From assembly GCA_020027475.1 (NCBI GenBank), contig JAHRAZ010000044.1, positions 1-44,295 on the forward strand: a stretch of DNA of 44,295 nucleotides, written 5' to 3'. This document shows positions 7,863 to 15,102 of this stretch, piece by piece. The translations under genes were made by a program, and so were the position numbers. The DNA is from Microthrixaceae bacterium (GTDB lineage: Bacteria; Actinomycetota; Acidimicrobiia; Acidimicrobiales; Microtrichaceae). Within the stretch, counting starts at the first letter, position 1; each line of letters begins with the position of its first letter. The notes under the pieces are model-generated. The model was not told where the DNA came from and ran no database searches. It worked only from the letters and a program-made list of their open reading frames with translations.

Positions 7863-8306
7863 GTCTTGAGGCACCTCGGAGTCCTGGGACAACCCCGAGT
7901 CCGGAGGCCACTGCGGGGGCTGGCGTACGTCGGCGCCGTGGGCGCGGGCAACCTCGACACGGCTGAGGCCGGCGTCACCGCGCTCCGTGCGGGCCTCCCG
8001 GCTTTTGAGCCATACCCAGATGCCCATTGCGATGATCACGGCGCAGATCAGGAGGAACAGTCCGATCTGGAACAAGCCACCCCGATCGGTCGGGGAGCGA
8101 GGTTCACTTCCACTGTTCGGCAACGGGATGATGCGGCCGACATCGCCTTGGGGTGACAGTGAGGTTGTGGTCATGTACGGATCCACGTCATCTTGTTGGA
8201 TCGGAGCGGCCGATGCCGTTGTCCCGAGAGCGAGGATTGCGAAGAGTGCGACGACAAAGGTTGCCAGGAACCGCGTACGCAGAGTCGCCGTTTTCAAGGT
8301 TCTCAA
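7839..8306 (-). CDS. Small secreted/membrane protein with PNSG motif, function unknown
   Basis: 155-aa protein I do not recognise as a named family. It has a cleavable-looking signal peptide (hydrophobic 13-33, TASAAP near residue 31-35), a short outer segment containing GRIIPLPNSGSEPRSPTDRGG (about 57-77), one membrane helix (about 80-99) and a cytoplasmic basic patch. The tail has a DSExxQDSExxQ repeat. The Pro-Asn-Ser-Gly stretch next to the membrane looks like a conserved functional motif, but I cannot test this. It starts at a TTG whose TTGA overlaps the stop of the upstream toroid gene, so it belongs to the GT4/methyltransferase/toroid operon. The 3' end overlaps the convergent methyltransferase gene by 24 bp. 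Confidence 0.6.
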   Translation of the reverse strand: MRTLKTATLRTRFLATFVVALFAILALGTTASAAPIQQDDVDPYMTTTSLSPQGDVGRIIPLPNSGSEPRSPTDRGGLFQIGLFLLICAVIIAMGIWVWLKSREARTERGDAGLSRVEVARAHGADVRQPPQWPPDSGLSQDSEVPQDSETSQNP

Positions 8307-9376
8307 CCTTCGGCGGAGTCGGGTAGGGAATCGAGTACGGTCGGAAGTTTCCGATGGTTTGTGAACAGTTCCGACGCCGGTGACCCGCCGGCCAGTGCGT
8401 CGGCGGCCAGGATTACCGCGGATGACGTGTACGTGGACTGTTCACCACCCGGGAAGTGAACTTCCTCGGGAACGACGATTCCGGTCCAGTAGCGGTCCTC
8501 TTCGCTTCTCAGGTCGTTGGCCCACGCGAAGTACTGGTGCGCGATCTCGTCCTCGCCCACCGCCAGGTGAGCCATGGCACATTCGCAGGTCTCCGCGGCG
8601 GTGATCCAGGGACGGTCCGAAACACAGCGAATTCCTCGGCCTTCGATCGTGAATGCATCCCGGCGGTTGGCAAGTCGCTCCCGGCCGGCGTCGCCCAACA
8701 CGGCGCCACCGAGAACCGGGTAGTACCAGTCCATGGCCCAGCGGTGTTTGGGAGCGAAGGCGTCGGGTTCATCGCGGATCGTGCGGGCCAGTCTGGCCGC
8801 GGAACGCCGCCACGCCGGGCGTTCGTGGCCCAGTTCCTCGGCGACTGCGATTGCACACAACAAGCTGTGGTTGATCGATGAGGAGCCGGTCAGCAGGGCA
8901 AAGGTCCACGCAGTGCCATCGGGTCGGCGTGCCCAGAGGATTTCCCCGCGATGGGTTTGGAGTTCGCGCACGAACTCCACGGCATTCTCGACCATGGGCC
9001 ACATGTCCTCGAGTGCGCCCTTGTCTCGGTACAGGAGATAGTGGAACCAGACGCCGGTGGCCACATAGGCAACACAGTTGGCATCGAACTTCTCCTGCTC
9101 GACCTTGTCGGGCAGATAGTACTGGTGCCAGGAACCGTCATTGTGCTGGAGCTTCTGGAGCCACTCGAATCCCAGCTCGGCTTCTTCGCGGCGGCCGCCC
9201 AGCATCAGCGCCATCAAGGCTTCGGTGTGGTTCCAGGGATCAGCGTGACCGCCGGGGAACCAAGGCACCATTCCCGAGACGAGCTGCCATTCGGCAATCG
9301 CATCCACTGTGGAACCGAGCTCGGCAGCGGTGATCACGTCACGGACCGCCTTGAGGTGATTGGTGGCCTCAGCCAT
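8303..9376 (-). CDS. (alpha/alpha)6-toroid protein, prenyltransferase/glycosidase-like fold
   Basis: 357-aa soluble protein rich in helical repeats of the kind annotated as prenyltransferase, squalene-cyclase-like or six-hairpin glycosidase. Visible blocks: HADPWNHTEALMALMLGG, EWLQKLQHNDGSWHQYYL, FDANCVAYVATGVWFHYLLY, GSSSINHSLLCAIAVAE and CVSDRPWITAAETCECAMAHLA. The QxxDGSW-like repeats recall QW repeats of terpene cyclases, and the paired helices recall glycoside hydrolases acting on a glycan. No signal peptide is seen, so it acts in the cytoplasm. ATG 9376 lies inside the end of the upstream methyltransferase gene (8-bp overlap), which supports this start over the longer frame. Substrate unknown. 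Confidence 0.7.
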   Translation of the reverse strand: MAEATNHLKAVRDVITAAELGSTVDAIAEWQLVSGMVPWFPGGHADPWNHTEALMALMLGGRREEAELGFEWLQKLQHNDGSWHQYYLPDKVEQEKFDANCVAYVATGVWFHYLLYRDKGALEDMWPMVENAVEFVRELQTHRGEILWARRPDGTAWTFALLTGSSSINHSLLCAIAVAEELGHERPAWRRSAARLARTIRDEPDAFAPKHRWAMDWYYPVLGGAVLGDAGRERLANRRDAFTIEGRGIRCVSDRPWITAAETCECAMAHLAVGEDEIAHQYFAWANDLRSEEDRYWTGIVVPEEVHFPGGEQSTYTSSAVILAADALAGGSPASELFTNHRKLPTVLDSLPDSAEG

Positions 9377-10145
9377 GCGCGTCGGCCTTGGCTCGCGGGT
9401 GCTTGTGGGTCTTCCCCGTGGCATCCGATTGCGGCTTGCGGGCATAGACCACGATGCTTTTTCCGATCAGGGGATTCATCACGGCTTCAACCGTGCGGGT
9501 CAGGATTGGCGCCGACATCATGTCCCACACAAGAAGGTCGTGGTAGGAGCGCACAAGCGGATTGTTGTCATTTGTCGGGCCAACGAGGCACTTCAGCCAC
9601 CAGTAGGGGGCGTGGAGGGCGTGAGCCCGCTGGGAGTACTCGGCAGTGAATCCCGCTGATTCGAGCCGATCGCGGAACTGGTTTTCGGTGTAGATGCGCA
9701 CGTGTCCTCCCTCGGAAAGGGGAGCGTGGTACTCAGCGGAGAGGGCCCAGCAGATCTTCTCGGGAAGCCAGGAGGGGACAGTTGCCGCGAGCATGGCGTT
9801 GGGTTTCAGCACCCGGAAAAGTTCGGCCATGGCGATGGTGTCGCCGGAAATGTGCTCAAACACTTCTGAGCAGATCGCGTGATCGAACGTGTTGTCCGCG
9901 AACGGCAACTGGAGGGCATCGCCGTTCAAGCAGGCGCCGAGGCTGTCCGGCGGTGCCTCTCCCGCCTTGTTGATGGTCCAGAAAATGTTGTGCACCTCGG
10001 GAAGCTCATCGAAGTCGTAGTCGAGAGAAACAACTCTTGCCCCGCGCCGGTAGCACTCAAATGAGTGGCGACCGGCGCCAGCGCCCATATCCAGGACCAG
10101 ATCGCCTTCCGAGATTTCGAGGTGGTCGAAGTCGACGGTCAGCAT
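9369..10145 (-). CDS. Class I SAM-dependent methyltransferase (Methyltransf_11-like)
   Basis: 258-aa methyltransferase. Motif I is LVLDMGAGAGRHSFECYRRG, followed by VVSLDYD, DALQLPFADNTFDHAICSEVFEHI and a PNAMLAATVPSW strand: the standard UbiE/Methyltransf_11 order. The start at 10145 is supported by a GAGGA ribosome site (plus-strand 10153-10157). It follows the GT4 gene by 34 bp and overlaps the toroid gene by 8 bp. The neighbours suggest methylation of a sugar or of a lipid-linked or storage glycan made by the GT4 enzyme; this is inference from context. The mycobacterial Rv0224c/Rv0225 methyltransferase-GT4 neighbourhood is a comparable pairing from general knowledge. Confidence 0.8.
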   Translation of the reverse strand: MLTVDFDHLEISEGDLVLDMGAGAGRHSFECYRRGARVVSLDYDFDELPEVHNIFWTINKAGEAPPDSLGACLNGDALQLPFADNTFDHAICSEVFEHISGDTIAMAELFRVLKPNAMLAATVPSWLPEKICWALSAEYHAPLSEGGHVRIYTENQFRDRLESAGFTAEYSQRAHALHAPYWWLKCLVGPTNDNNPLVRSYHDLLVWDMMSAPILTRTVEAVMNPLIGKSIVVYARKPQSDATGKTHKHPRAKADAHG

Positions 10146-10179
10146 GGCGATGTCCTCAATGGTGCTGCTTGCGTTGATG

Positions 10180-11454
10180 TCATGTCTGTCCCAGCAAGGC
10201 GCGGTAGTGCTCCGCAGTGCGCTCTGCGGTGTGACGCCAACTCCAGCGCGCCACAACCCTTTGGCGTCCCGCTTTGCCGATGACCGCAGCTGATTCCGGG
10301 TCGTCAAGCACGGCAAGGATGCCGCGTGACAGGTCGGTAGCGTCGCCCGGTCTCACGGAATAGCAGGTCTCGCCATCGGGGCCTGCAACCTCTGGCAGCG
10401 CGCCGCCTGTGGTGGCGACCAGAGGGCAGGTCGTGCTCATGGCTTCTATCGCCGGCAGCGAGAAGCCTTCGTAGAGCGATGGCACCACAGCACAGGAAGA
10501 CTCGTTGTAGAGCTCGACTATGCGCTGATCCGGAACGCCGGAGACGAACTCCACCGACCCAGCGATGCCGAGTTCGCGAATGGTCCGCTCGGCAGCGGAA
10601 CCCTCTTTCAGTTTGCCCACGATCACCAGATTCAGATCCAGTTCGGGCCGGTCCCGGCGGATCATTGCAAGCGCTTCCAGTAGGTAGCGTTGACCCTTCA
10701 TGGCCACATCGGATGAAGCTGTGGAAATGATCTGATTCGGGTGCCGCTGGATCTCGGGCAGGGGTTTGAACAGGTCGGGATCCACTCCGACGGGCACGAT
10801 GTGCAGATTCTCCGGCTCGACGAGGTGGTCTCGGCAGATGTCGTCGTATGAATTGCCCGACACTGTGATCACGCGGTCGAGCCGCTTGGCCACCCGGGTC
10901 TGCATCTTGGTGAACGCGTACCACCGGGACTTGTTGAACCGCTTCATGGGGCTGACCGCGTGCTCCATCTCGAGGCGGCGGTCCACGGTGATCGGATGGT
11001 GGATTGTGCCGAGCACCGGCAAACCCATACGTTCCATGAGGAGGAGTCCGTAGCCGAGGGACTGATTGTCGTGCACGAGGTCGAACTGGCCTTGCCGGTT
11101 GCGAAGGTGATCCCAGGCCCGCATGGAGAAGGAGAAAGGTTCGGGAAAGGTCCCCATGGAAAAAGTGCTGACTTCCAGGAAGTCCCAGCGATTCTTCAAC
11201 TCCCAGAATGCGGGCATGCGCATGGGAAAGTAGTCGTTGTAGATGTCGAGGCTCGGAAGCTTCACGAGCGGAACCCGGGAATCCAGCTCCGGGTAGGGCT
11301 GACCTGACAGAACCTCGATGTAGTGGCCGAGATCAGCCAGTGCCTTGGTCAGATGTCGGGTGTAGACGCCCTGCCCGCCAACGTGGGGTTTGCCCCGATA
11401 CGTGAGGTAGGCAATCCGCAGCGGATCGTCCGCTGTCTGAGGTCCGTTCACCAT
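10180..11454 (-). CDS. GT4-family glycosyltransferase
   Basis: 424-aa retaining GT-B glycosyltransferase. The N-terminal domain has LRIAYLTYRGKPHVGGQGVY, with the glycine-rich loop that holds the nucleotide sugar. A linker region reads DRVITVSGNSYDDI, then VPVGVDPDLFKPLP, and the C-terminal domain carries the E-x7-E signature in YEGFSLPAIEAMSTTCPLVATTGGALPEVAG. The acceptor and donor sugar cannot be read from sequence. First gene of a minus-strand operon with the methyltransferase, toroid protein and PNSG membrane protein. The ATG at 11454 gives a normal GT4 N-terminus; a longer frame from 11511 adds unrelated residues. Divergent from dtd across a 93-bp gap. Confidence 0.85.
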   Translation of the reverse strand: MVNGPQTADDPLRIAYLTYRGKPHVGGQGVYTRHLTKALADLGHYIEVLSGQPYPELDSRVPLVKLPSLDIYNDYFPMRMPAFWELKNRWDFLEVSTFSMGTFPEPFSFSMRAWDHLRNRQGQFDLVHDNQSLGYGLLLMERMGLPVLGTIHHPITVDRRLEMEHAVSPMKRFNKSRWYAFTKMQTRVAKRLDRVITVSGNSYDDICRDHLVEPENLHIVPVGVDPDLFKPLPEIQRHPNQIISTASSDVAMKGQRYLLEALAMIRRDRPELDLNLVIVGKLKEGSAAERTIRELGIAGSVEFVSGVPDQRIVELYNESSCAVVPSLYEGFSLPAIEAMSTTCPLVATTGGALPEVAGPDGETCYSVRPGDATDLSRGILAVLDDPESAAVIGKAGRQRVVARWSWRHTAERTAEHYRALLGQT

Positions 11455-11547
11455 GACGTTCCAGCCTCGCCGCGCCGCGTGGCAGTGGTCAAGTATGGGG
11501 TCACCCACCATGATGGCACGTCATCCCGGCGTGGGATAGTGACAGCC

Positions 11548-11985
11548 ATGAGATCAGTTCTTCAGCGGGTCAGTCGGGCGGCTGTGCGAGTTGATGGCCA
11601 GGTTGTCGGCGAGATCGGTGAAGGTCTGGCCGTCCTGGTGGGCGTTACTCACACCGACAACGCGGAGTCAGTGTCGAAAATGGCCCGAAAGCTCTGGAAC
11701 CTCCGGGTTTTCTCCGATTCGGAAGGAATGATGAACCTCTCGGTGTCGGAGGGATCCTCCCAGATTCTTGTGATCAGTCAGTTCACGCTTTATGCCGACG
11801 CCCGCAAGGGTCGCAGGCCGTCCTACATGGGAGCAGCCAGACCTGACGTTGCCGAGCCGTTGATCGATCACCTCGTCGACGAACTGCGCGGGCTTGGCGC
11901 AACCGTGCAGACGGGGCGGTTTCGCGCGGACATGGCGGTGGAGCTCGTCAACGACGGTCCGATGACGATGATTCTCGAGACCTGA
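11548..11985 (+). CDS. dtd: D-aminoacyl-tRNA deacylase (DTD)
   Basis: 145-aa proofreading enzyme that removes D-amino acids (and glycine from tRNA-Ala) from charged tRNAs, acting in the cytoplasm as a dimer. Family blocks: MRSVLQRVSRAAVRVDGQVVG at the N-terminus, the SQFTLYAD active-site motif, and NDGPMT, the Gly-cisPro loop that gives chiral selectivity (usually NxGPVT; Val is Met here, a mild change). Length is exactly that of the family. The ATG at 11548 is preceded 7 nt upstream by GATAGT, a weak match to a -10 that would make the message leaderless. The 3' end overlaps the convergent lnt gene by 38 bp. Confidence 0.92.
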   Translation: MRSVLQRVSRAAVRVDGQVVGEIGEGLAVLVGVTHTDNAESVSKMARKLWNLRVFSDSEGMMNLSVSEGSSQILVISQFTLYADARKGRRPSYMGAARPDVAEPLIDHLVDELRGLGATVQTGRFRADMAVELVNDGPMTMILET

Positions 11986-13423
11986 ATCGTCGGCGGATGC
12001 CGGGCACGTAGGCGAATGCCAAGGCGATGAACGCCGCCAGAAGCGCGGGGAGAGCGCCGAGAGCCTGGGCAGGCACGGTTGAGTCGTAACGTTCGATCGT
12101 CCGGGTGATCACTTTCTGCTCGCTCACATCCGTTCGCTGGTGAATGTCGCCGTCCGGGCTGATGAAGGCGGAGAATCCGGTGGGCGCAACCTGCATCAAC
12201 CAACGGCCACTTTCCATCGCCCGGAGCTGTGAAGTTGCCACCTGCTGGGTTTGCACCTGAGTCAACCAGTAACTCGCACCATTGGTGGGATTCAGAACAA
12301 CCTCGCCGCCCTGGCGTACACCCTCCCTGACGCGGCGCGAGAAGAACACCTCCCAGCTGATCACCACAGCCATGGGACCGGCCTCGGTTTCCACCACCGA
12401 CACACCATCACCCGGAATCTGATCGCGCGGAGGCAACAGGCCGCCCGCGATCGGCTCGAAAACTGATCGAAGCGGCACGTATTCGCCGAACGGAACCCGC
12501 CGTATCTTGTCGAAACGCTCGATCAGCTCACCCTCTGGAGTGATCGCCACCACAAAGTTGTTGAACGCGTCGACGCCTGCGTCTTGCACCACGCCGACCA
12601 CGATGGGCGCGCCGATGCGCTCCGCCTCGGTAGCCAGTTCACCTCGCCATGGATGATCCTCGAAATCTCCGGAGACGTTGACTGTGTTCTCGGGCCAGAC
12701 CACGAGGTCGACATCGGCATCGTCGGGGATGTCGTGGGTGGCTTGGATGTGATTGAGGAACACTGAATGCTCGGAGCCGGCCACATAGCGTTGACCCTGC
12801 TCGCCTCCACCTTGAACCGCTGCGATGGTCAGATCACCAACAGGTTCGCCGAGTGGCCAGAGTTCCCCCGCCAGGCCGATCATCGCCACCGCGGCGAGAA
12901 TCGCGACAGCGGACTTCCATTCGCGGTGAACCGCCAGATACAGCGCGGAGCCGAGTGCTGCCGTCGCCCCGCTGAGAAGCAGGAATCCACCGATGCGGGC
13001 GATGTCGAGCATTGCAGTGGTGGTTTGCCCCATGGCGATGATCGACAAGGGGACTCCGCCAACCGGGGCGTGGACGTGGAACCACTCGAAGAGGATCACG
13101 GCGGCCGGCAGCACGAACAGCGCCCGGCGGTCGGGCGGGCAGGCCATCGAAACGATCGCCATGAGGCTCCCCCACCCCAGGAGCACCGAAGCCGGCCAGC
13201 CCGCGCCGGTGAGTCCTGCCATCCAGAGGGTGGATACTCCGAACCAGATGACGCCCACGATCCAGCCGATCACAGCACGCTGACGCAAAGACGCGCCCTG
13301 AACTGCCGCTGGCCACAGAGCGAAACCCGCAAAGGCAAGGGGCCACCATCCCCATGGGGGCAGCGAGAAGCAGATCAGCAGCGCGGCTGCAACCGCCAGC
13401 AGGAGTCGCCGGGTGTTGGTCAT
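11948..13423 (-). CDS. lnt: Apolipoprotein N-acyltransferase-like protein with Ser at the nucleophile position
   Basis: 491-aa membrane protein: five to seven N-terminal helices (about residues 8-190), a periplasmic-side nitrilase domain (about 196-450) and a final helix (about 457-475). It should transfer the third acyl chain onto the N-terminal Cys of lipoproteins. Two of the three catalytic residues are present: Glu245 in VVWPENTVN and Lys306 in FDKIRRVPFGEYVPL. The third, the Cys of the usual ICYE/ICFE block (E. coli Cys387), is replaced by Ser356 in VVISWEVFF; the codon at 12356-12358 is AGC on the coding strand. The rest of the fold looks intact, so it is either a Ser variant or inactive. 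Several lipoprotein substrates are encoded nearby. No Ppm1 fusion. Confidence 0.82.
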   Translation of the reverse strand: MTNTRRLLLAVAAALLICFSLPPWGWWPLAFAGFALWPAAVQGASLRQRAVIGWIVGVIWFGVSTLWMAGLTGAGWPASVLLGWGSLMAIVSMACPPDRRALFVLPAAVILFEWFHVHAPVGGVPLSIIAMGQTTTAMLDIARIGGFLLLSGATAALGSALYLAVHREWKSAVAILAAVAMIGLAGELWPLGEPVGDLTIAAVQGGGEQGQRYVAGSEHSVFLNHIQATHDIPDDADVDLVVWPENTVNVSGDFEDHPWRGELATEAERIGAPIVVGVVQDAGVDAFNNFVVAITPEGELIERFDKIRRVPFGEYVPLRSVFEPIAGGLLPPRDQIPGDGVSVVETEAGPMAVVISWEVFFSRRVREGVRQGGEVVLNPTNGASYWLTQVQTQQVATSQLRAMESGRWLMQVAPTGFSAFISPDGDIHQRTDVSEQKVITRTIERYDSTVPAQALGALPALLAAFIALAFAYVPGIRRRFRSRESSSSDRR

Positions 13424-13513
13424 TGCGTTTCAGGTGTCATTGCGCCTCAGAGTCTCGCGCCCCACGTGACCGGAGCCACAACGCCGCAAATGGGTCTGGA
13501 TCGGCCCCTGAAT

Positions 13514-13519
13514 TAGAAT
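13514..13519 (+). promoter_or_regulatory. Candidate -10 of the PCuAC gene
   Basis: TAGAAT matches the -10 consensus well. It is followed by a leader with a long C tract (C8-T-C5, 13539-13552) and a GGAAGG ribosome site at 13555-13560. No convincing -35 is visible at 17-18 bp. Confidence 0.45.
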
Positions 13520-13566
13520 CGCGGTTCGGTAACGCATTCCCCCCCCTCCCCCTTGGAAGGACAACA

Positions 13567-14184
13567 ATGAACAGATCCCTGAAGATGAGCGCGATGGCAT
13601 TTGGTGCTCTGCTGCTGATTCCATTTCTCGCCGCCTGCGGTGACGACTCCGAGTCGGAACCCGCTTCCGACTCGGGTTCCAGTTCAGGAGTTGAGGTCAG
13701 CGATGCGTGGGCCCGGCCTGCCGGCACCGGTGAGAACACTGGCGTTTACATGACGATTACCGGTGGTGACACAGATGACGCCCTGGTGGGAGCCGAAGCT
13801 GACAACGTGGCCGATCTGGTCGAGATCCACGAGACAACCTCTGAGGACATGGATTCCGGAGACACAGGTTCCGACGAGATGGACAGCGATGACGCCGGCC
13901 ATTCCGATGACGACGCCGACGCCCTGGACGAATCCGTTTCCGACGAGATGGACGACATGGATGACACAGATTCCGAGTCGCAACCCGGCGGCATGATGAG
14001 CATGAGTCCGGTGGATTCCATCGCTGTTCCCGCTGGGGGAACCGTCGCTCTCGAGCCAGGTGGCTTCCATGTGATGCTGACTGGTCTGATGGAAACCCTG
14101 GAGGTCGGTGACACGTTCGAGATCGTTCTCGACTTCGACAGCGGGGAACAGATCACGACCTCGATTGAGGTCCGCGAAAGCTGA
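13567..14184 (+). CDS. PCuAC-type periplasmic copper chaperone lipoprotein with acidic insertion
   Basis: 205-aa lipoprotein of the PCuAC (DUF461) family, which carries Cu(I) outside the membrane to the CuA centre of cytochrome c oxidase. Signal peptide with lipobox LAAC (Cys24). The cupredoxin-like domain begins VEVSDAWARPAGTGENTGVYMTI and ends PVDSIAVPAGGTVALEPGGFHVMLTGL. The classic H-x10-M-x21-H-x-M copper motif is recognisable as His88 (EIHET), the GGMMSM Met cluster (143-146), His168 and Met170. About 45 extra residues (roughly 92-140) sit between the first His and the Met cluster; they are rich in Asp, Ser and Met, with one more His (112). Start ATG 13567 has a GGAAGG ribosome site. 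It ends 15 bp from the convergent hemH gene. Confidence 0.85.
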   Translation: MNRSLKMSAMAFGALLLIPFLAACGDDSESEPASDSGSSSGVEVSDAWARPAGTGENTGVYMTITGGDTDDALVGAEADNVADLVEIHETTSEDMDSGDTGSDEMDSDDAGHSDDDADALDESVSDEMDDMDDTDSESQPGGMMSMSPVDSIAVPAGGTVALEPGGFHVMLTGLMETLEVGDTFEIVLDFDSGEQITTSIEVRES

Positions 14185-14199
14185 TCCTCAGGCCCTCAG

Positions 14200-15102
14200 T
14201 CACATGCTCCGCGCAGCTGTTGAGACCAGTTGGGCGAGTGCCGACATCACGGTGGCATCCGCGTTGACAAGGTCGGTGCGTCCGAACTGAAGACCCACGT
14301 CTGCAGCGGCCTGTCGGGCAACGATGTCCAGATCGTGGCGAACCTCCATGTGCTCGGAGGTGAATCCCTGGGGACACACGAGTATCCCTTCGGACCGCCC
14401 GGTTTCGGCGAGGTCGCGGATGATCACGGATATGTCCGGTCCACGCCACGGTGTTGGGGACCTGGAGGCTGATTGCCAGCCGAGTCCCCAGCCCGCCCAA
14501 GTCGCCAAGTTGGCTCTCTGCGCCACGGCAGCCGCTGAATCATGGAGTTGATCGGGGTAAGGGTCGTTGTGCAGGGCTCGCTCCGGAAGCGAGTGGGCAG
14601 TGAAGATCACTTTTGTCTTCCGGGGCATCGGCGCGAGTGCATTGGTGACGGCCGCCGCATTGAAATCGAGCAGTTCCTCCAGGAGGTGCCAGCTTTCGAT
14701 TCCCTGGAACGGGATTGCATGTGCAGCGGCAGCGGCGGCGGCCCGCTTGAGATACTGGCCGAGGCTGGATGCCGAGTAGTGAGGCGCCAGAACGAGGCCG
14801 GCGATGCGGTCGACGGAAGCTGATGCGAGTTGGTTCACACCGTCTTCGATGAATGGGGCAGAGTGCTTCTGACCGAGCTGAACAACGAACCCTTTGCCAA
14901 GGGCCGCTGTGATGGCGTTGACTTGTGCGAGGGTGTGCTCCGTCATTGCGGACACACCGCCGATTTCGGCGTAGCGGCGCTCGAGGTCCTCCAGCAGCGG
15001 CGCCTCGGGCGCTCGACCGCCCCGGATGTGGGTGTAGTAGGCCCCTATCTCTTCGGTTGAACCCGGACTCCCGTATGCCATCACCAACACACCAGTGGTC
15101 AT
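14200..15102 (-). CDS. hemH: Coproporphyrin III ferrochelatase (CpfC/HemH)
   Basis: 300-aa enzyme inserting Fe(II) into the porphyrin. Because coproheme decarboxylase is encoded in the same window, the substrate is most likely coproporphyrin III rather than protoporphyrin IX. Motifs: VLVMAYGSP at the N-terminus, LAPHYSASSLG, ESWHLL, the active-site His170 in FTAHSLPERAL, and Glu253 in CPQGFTSEHMEVRHDLD, matching B. subtilis His183 and Glu264. The only Cys in the protein is Cys243, so the [2Fe-2S] cluster found in many actinobacterial ferrochelatases cannot be present. ATG 15102 overlaps the hemE stop as ATGA, so the much longer in-frame extension to 15618 is not real. Confidence 0.9.
   Translation of the reverse strand: MTTGVLVMAYGSPGSTEEIGAYYTHIRGGRAPEAPLLEDLERRYAEIGGVSAMTEHTLAQVNAITAALGKGFVVQLGQKHSAPFIEDGVNQLASASVDRIAGLVLAPHYSASSLGQYLKRAAAAAAAHAIPFQGIESWHLLEELLDFNAAAVTNALAPMPRKTKVIFTAHSLPERALHNDPYPDQLHDSAAAVAQRANLATWAGWGLGWQSASRSPTPWRGPDISVIIRDLAETGRSEGILVCPQGFTSEHMEVRHDLDIVARQAAADVGLQFGRTDLVNADATVMSALAQLVSTAARSM

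Noticed and set aside
13841-13990. Repeated Asp/Ser codons considered as a separate repeat element
   Set aside because: The stretch is in frame within the PCuAC gene and shows no exact DNA repeat unit; it is treated as a protein insertion.
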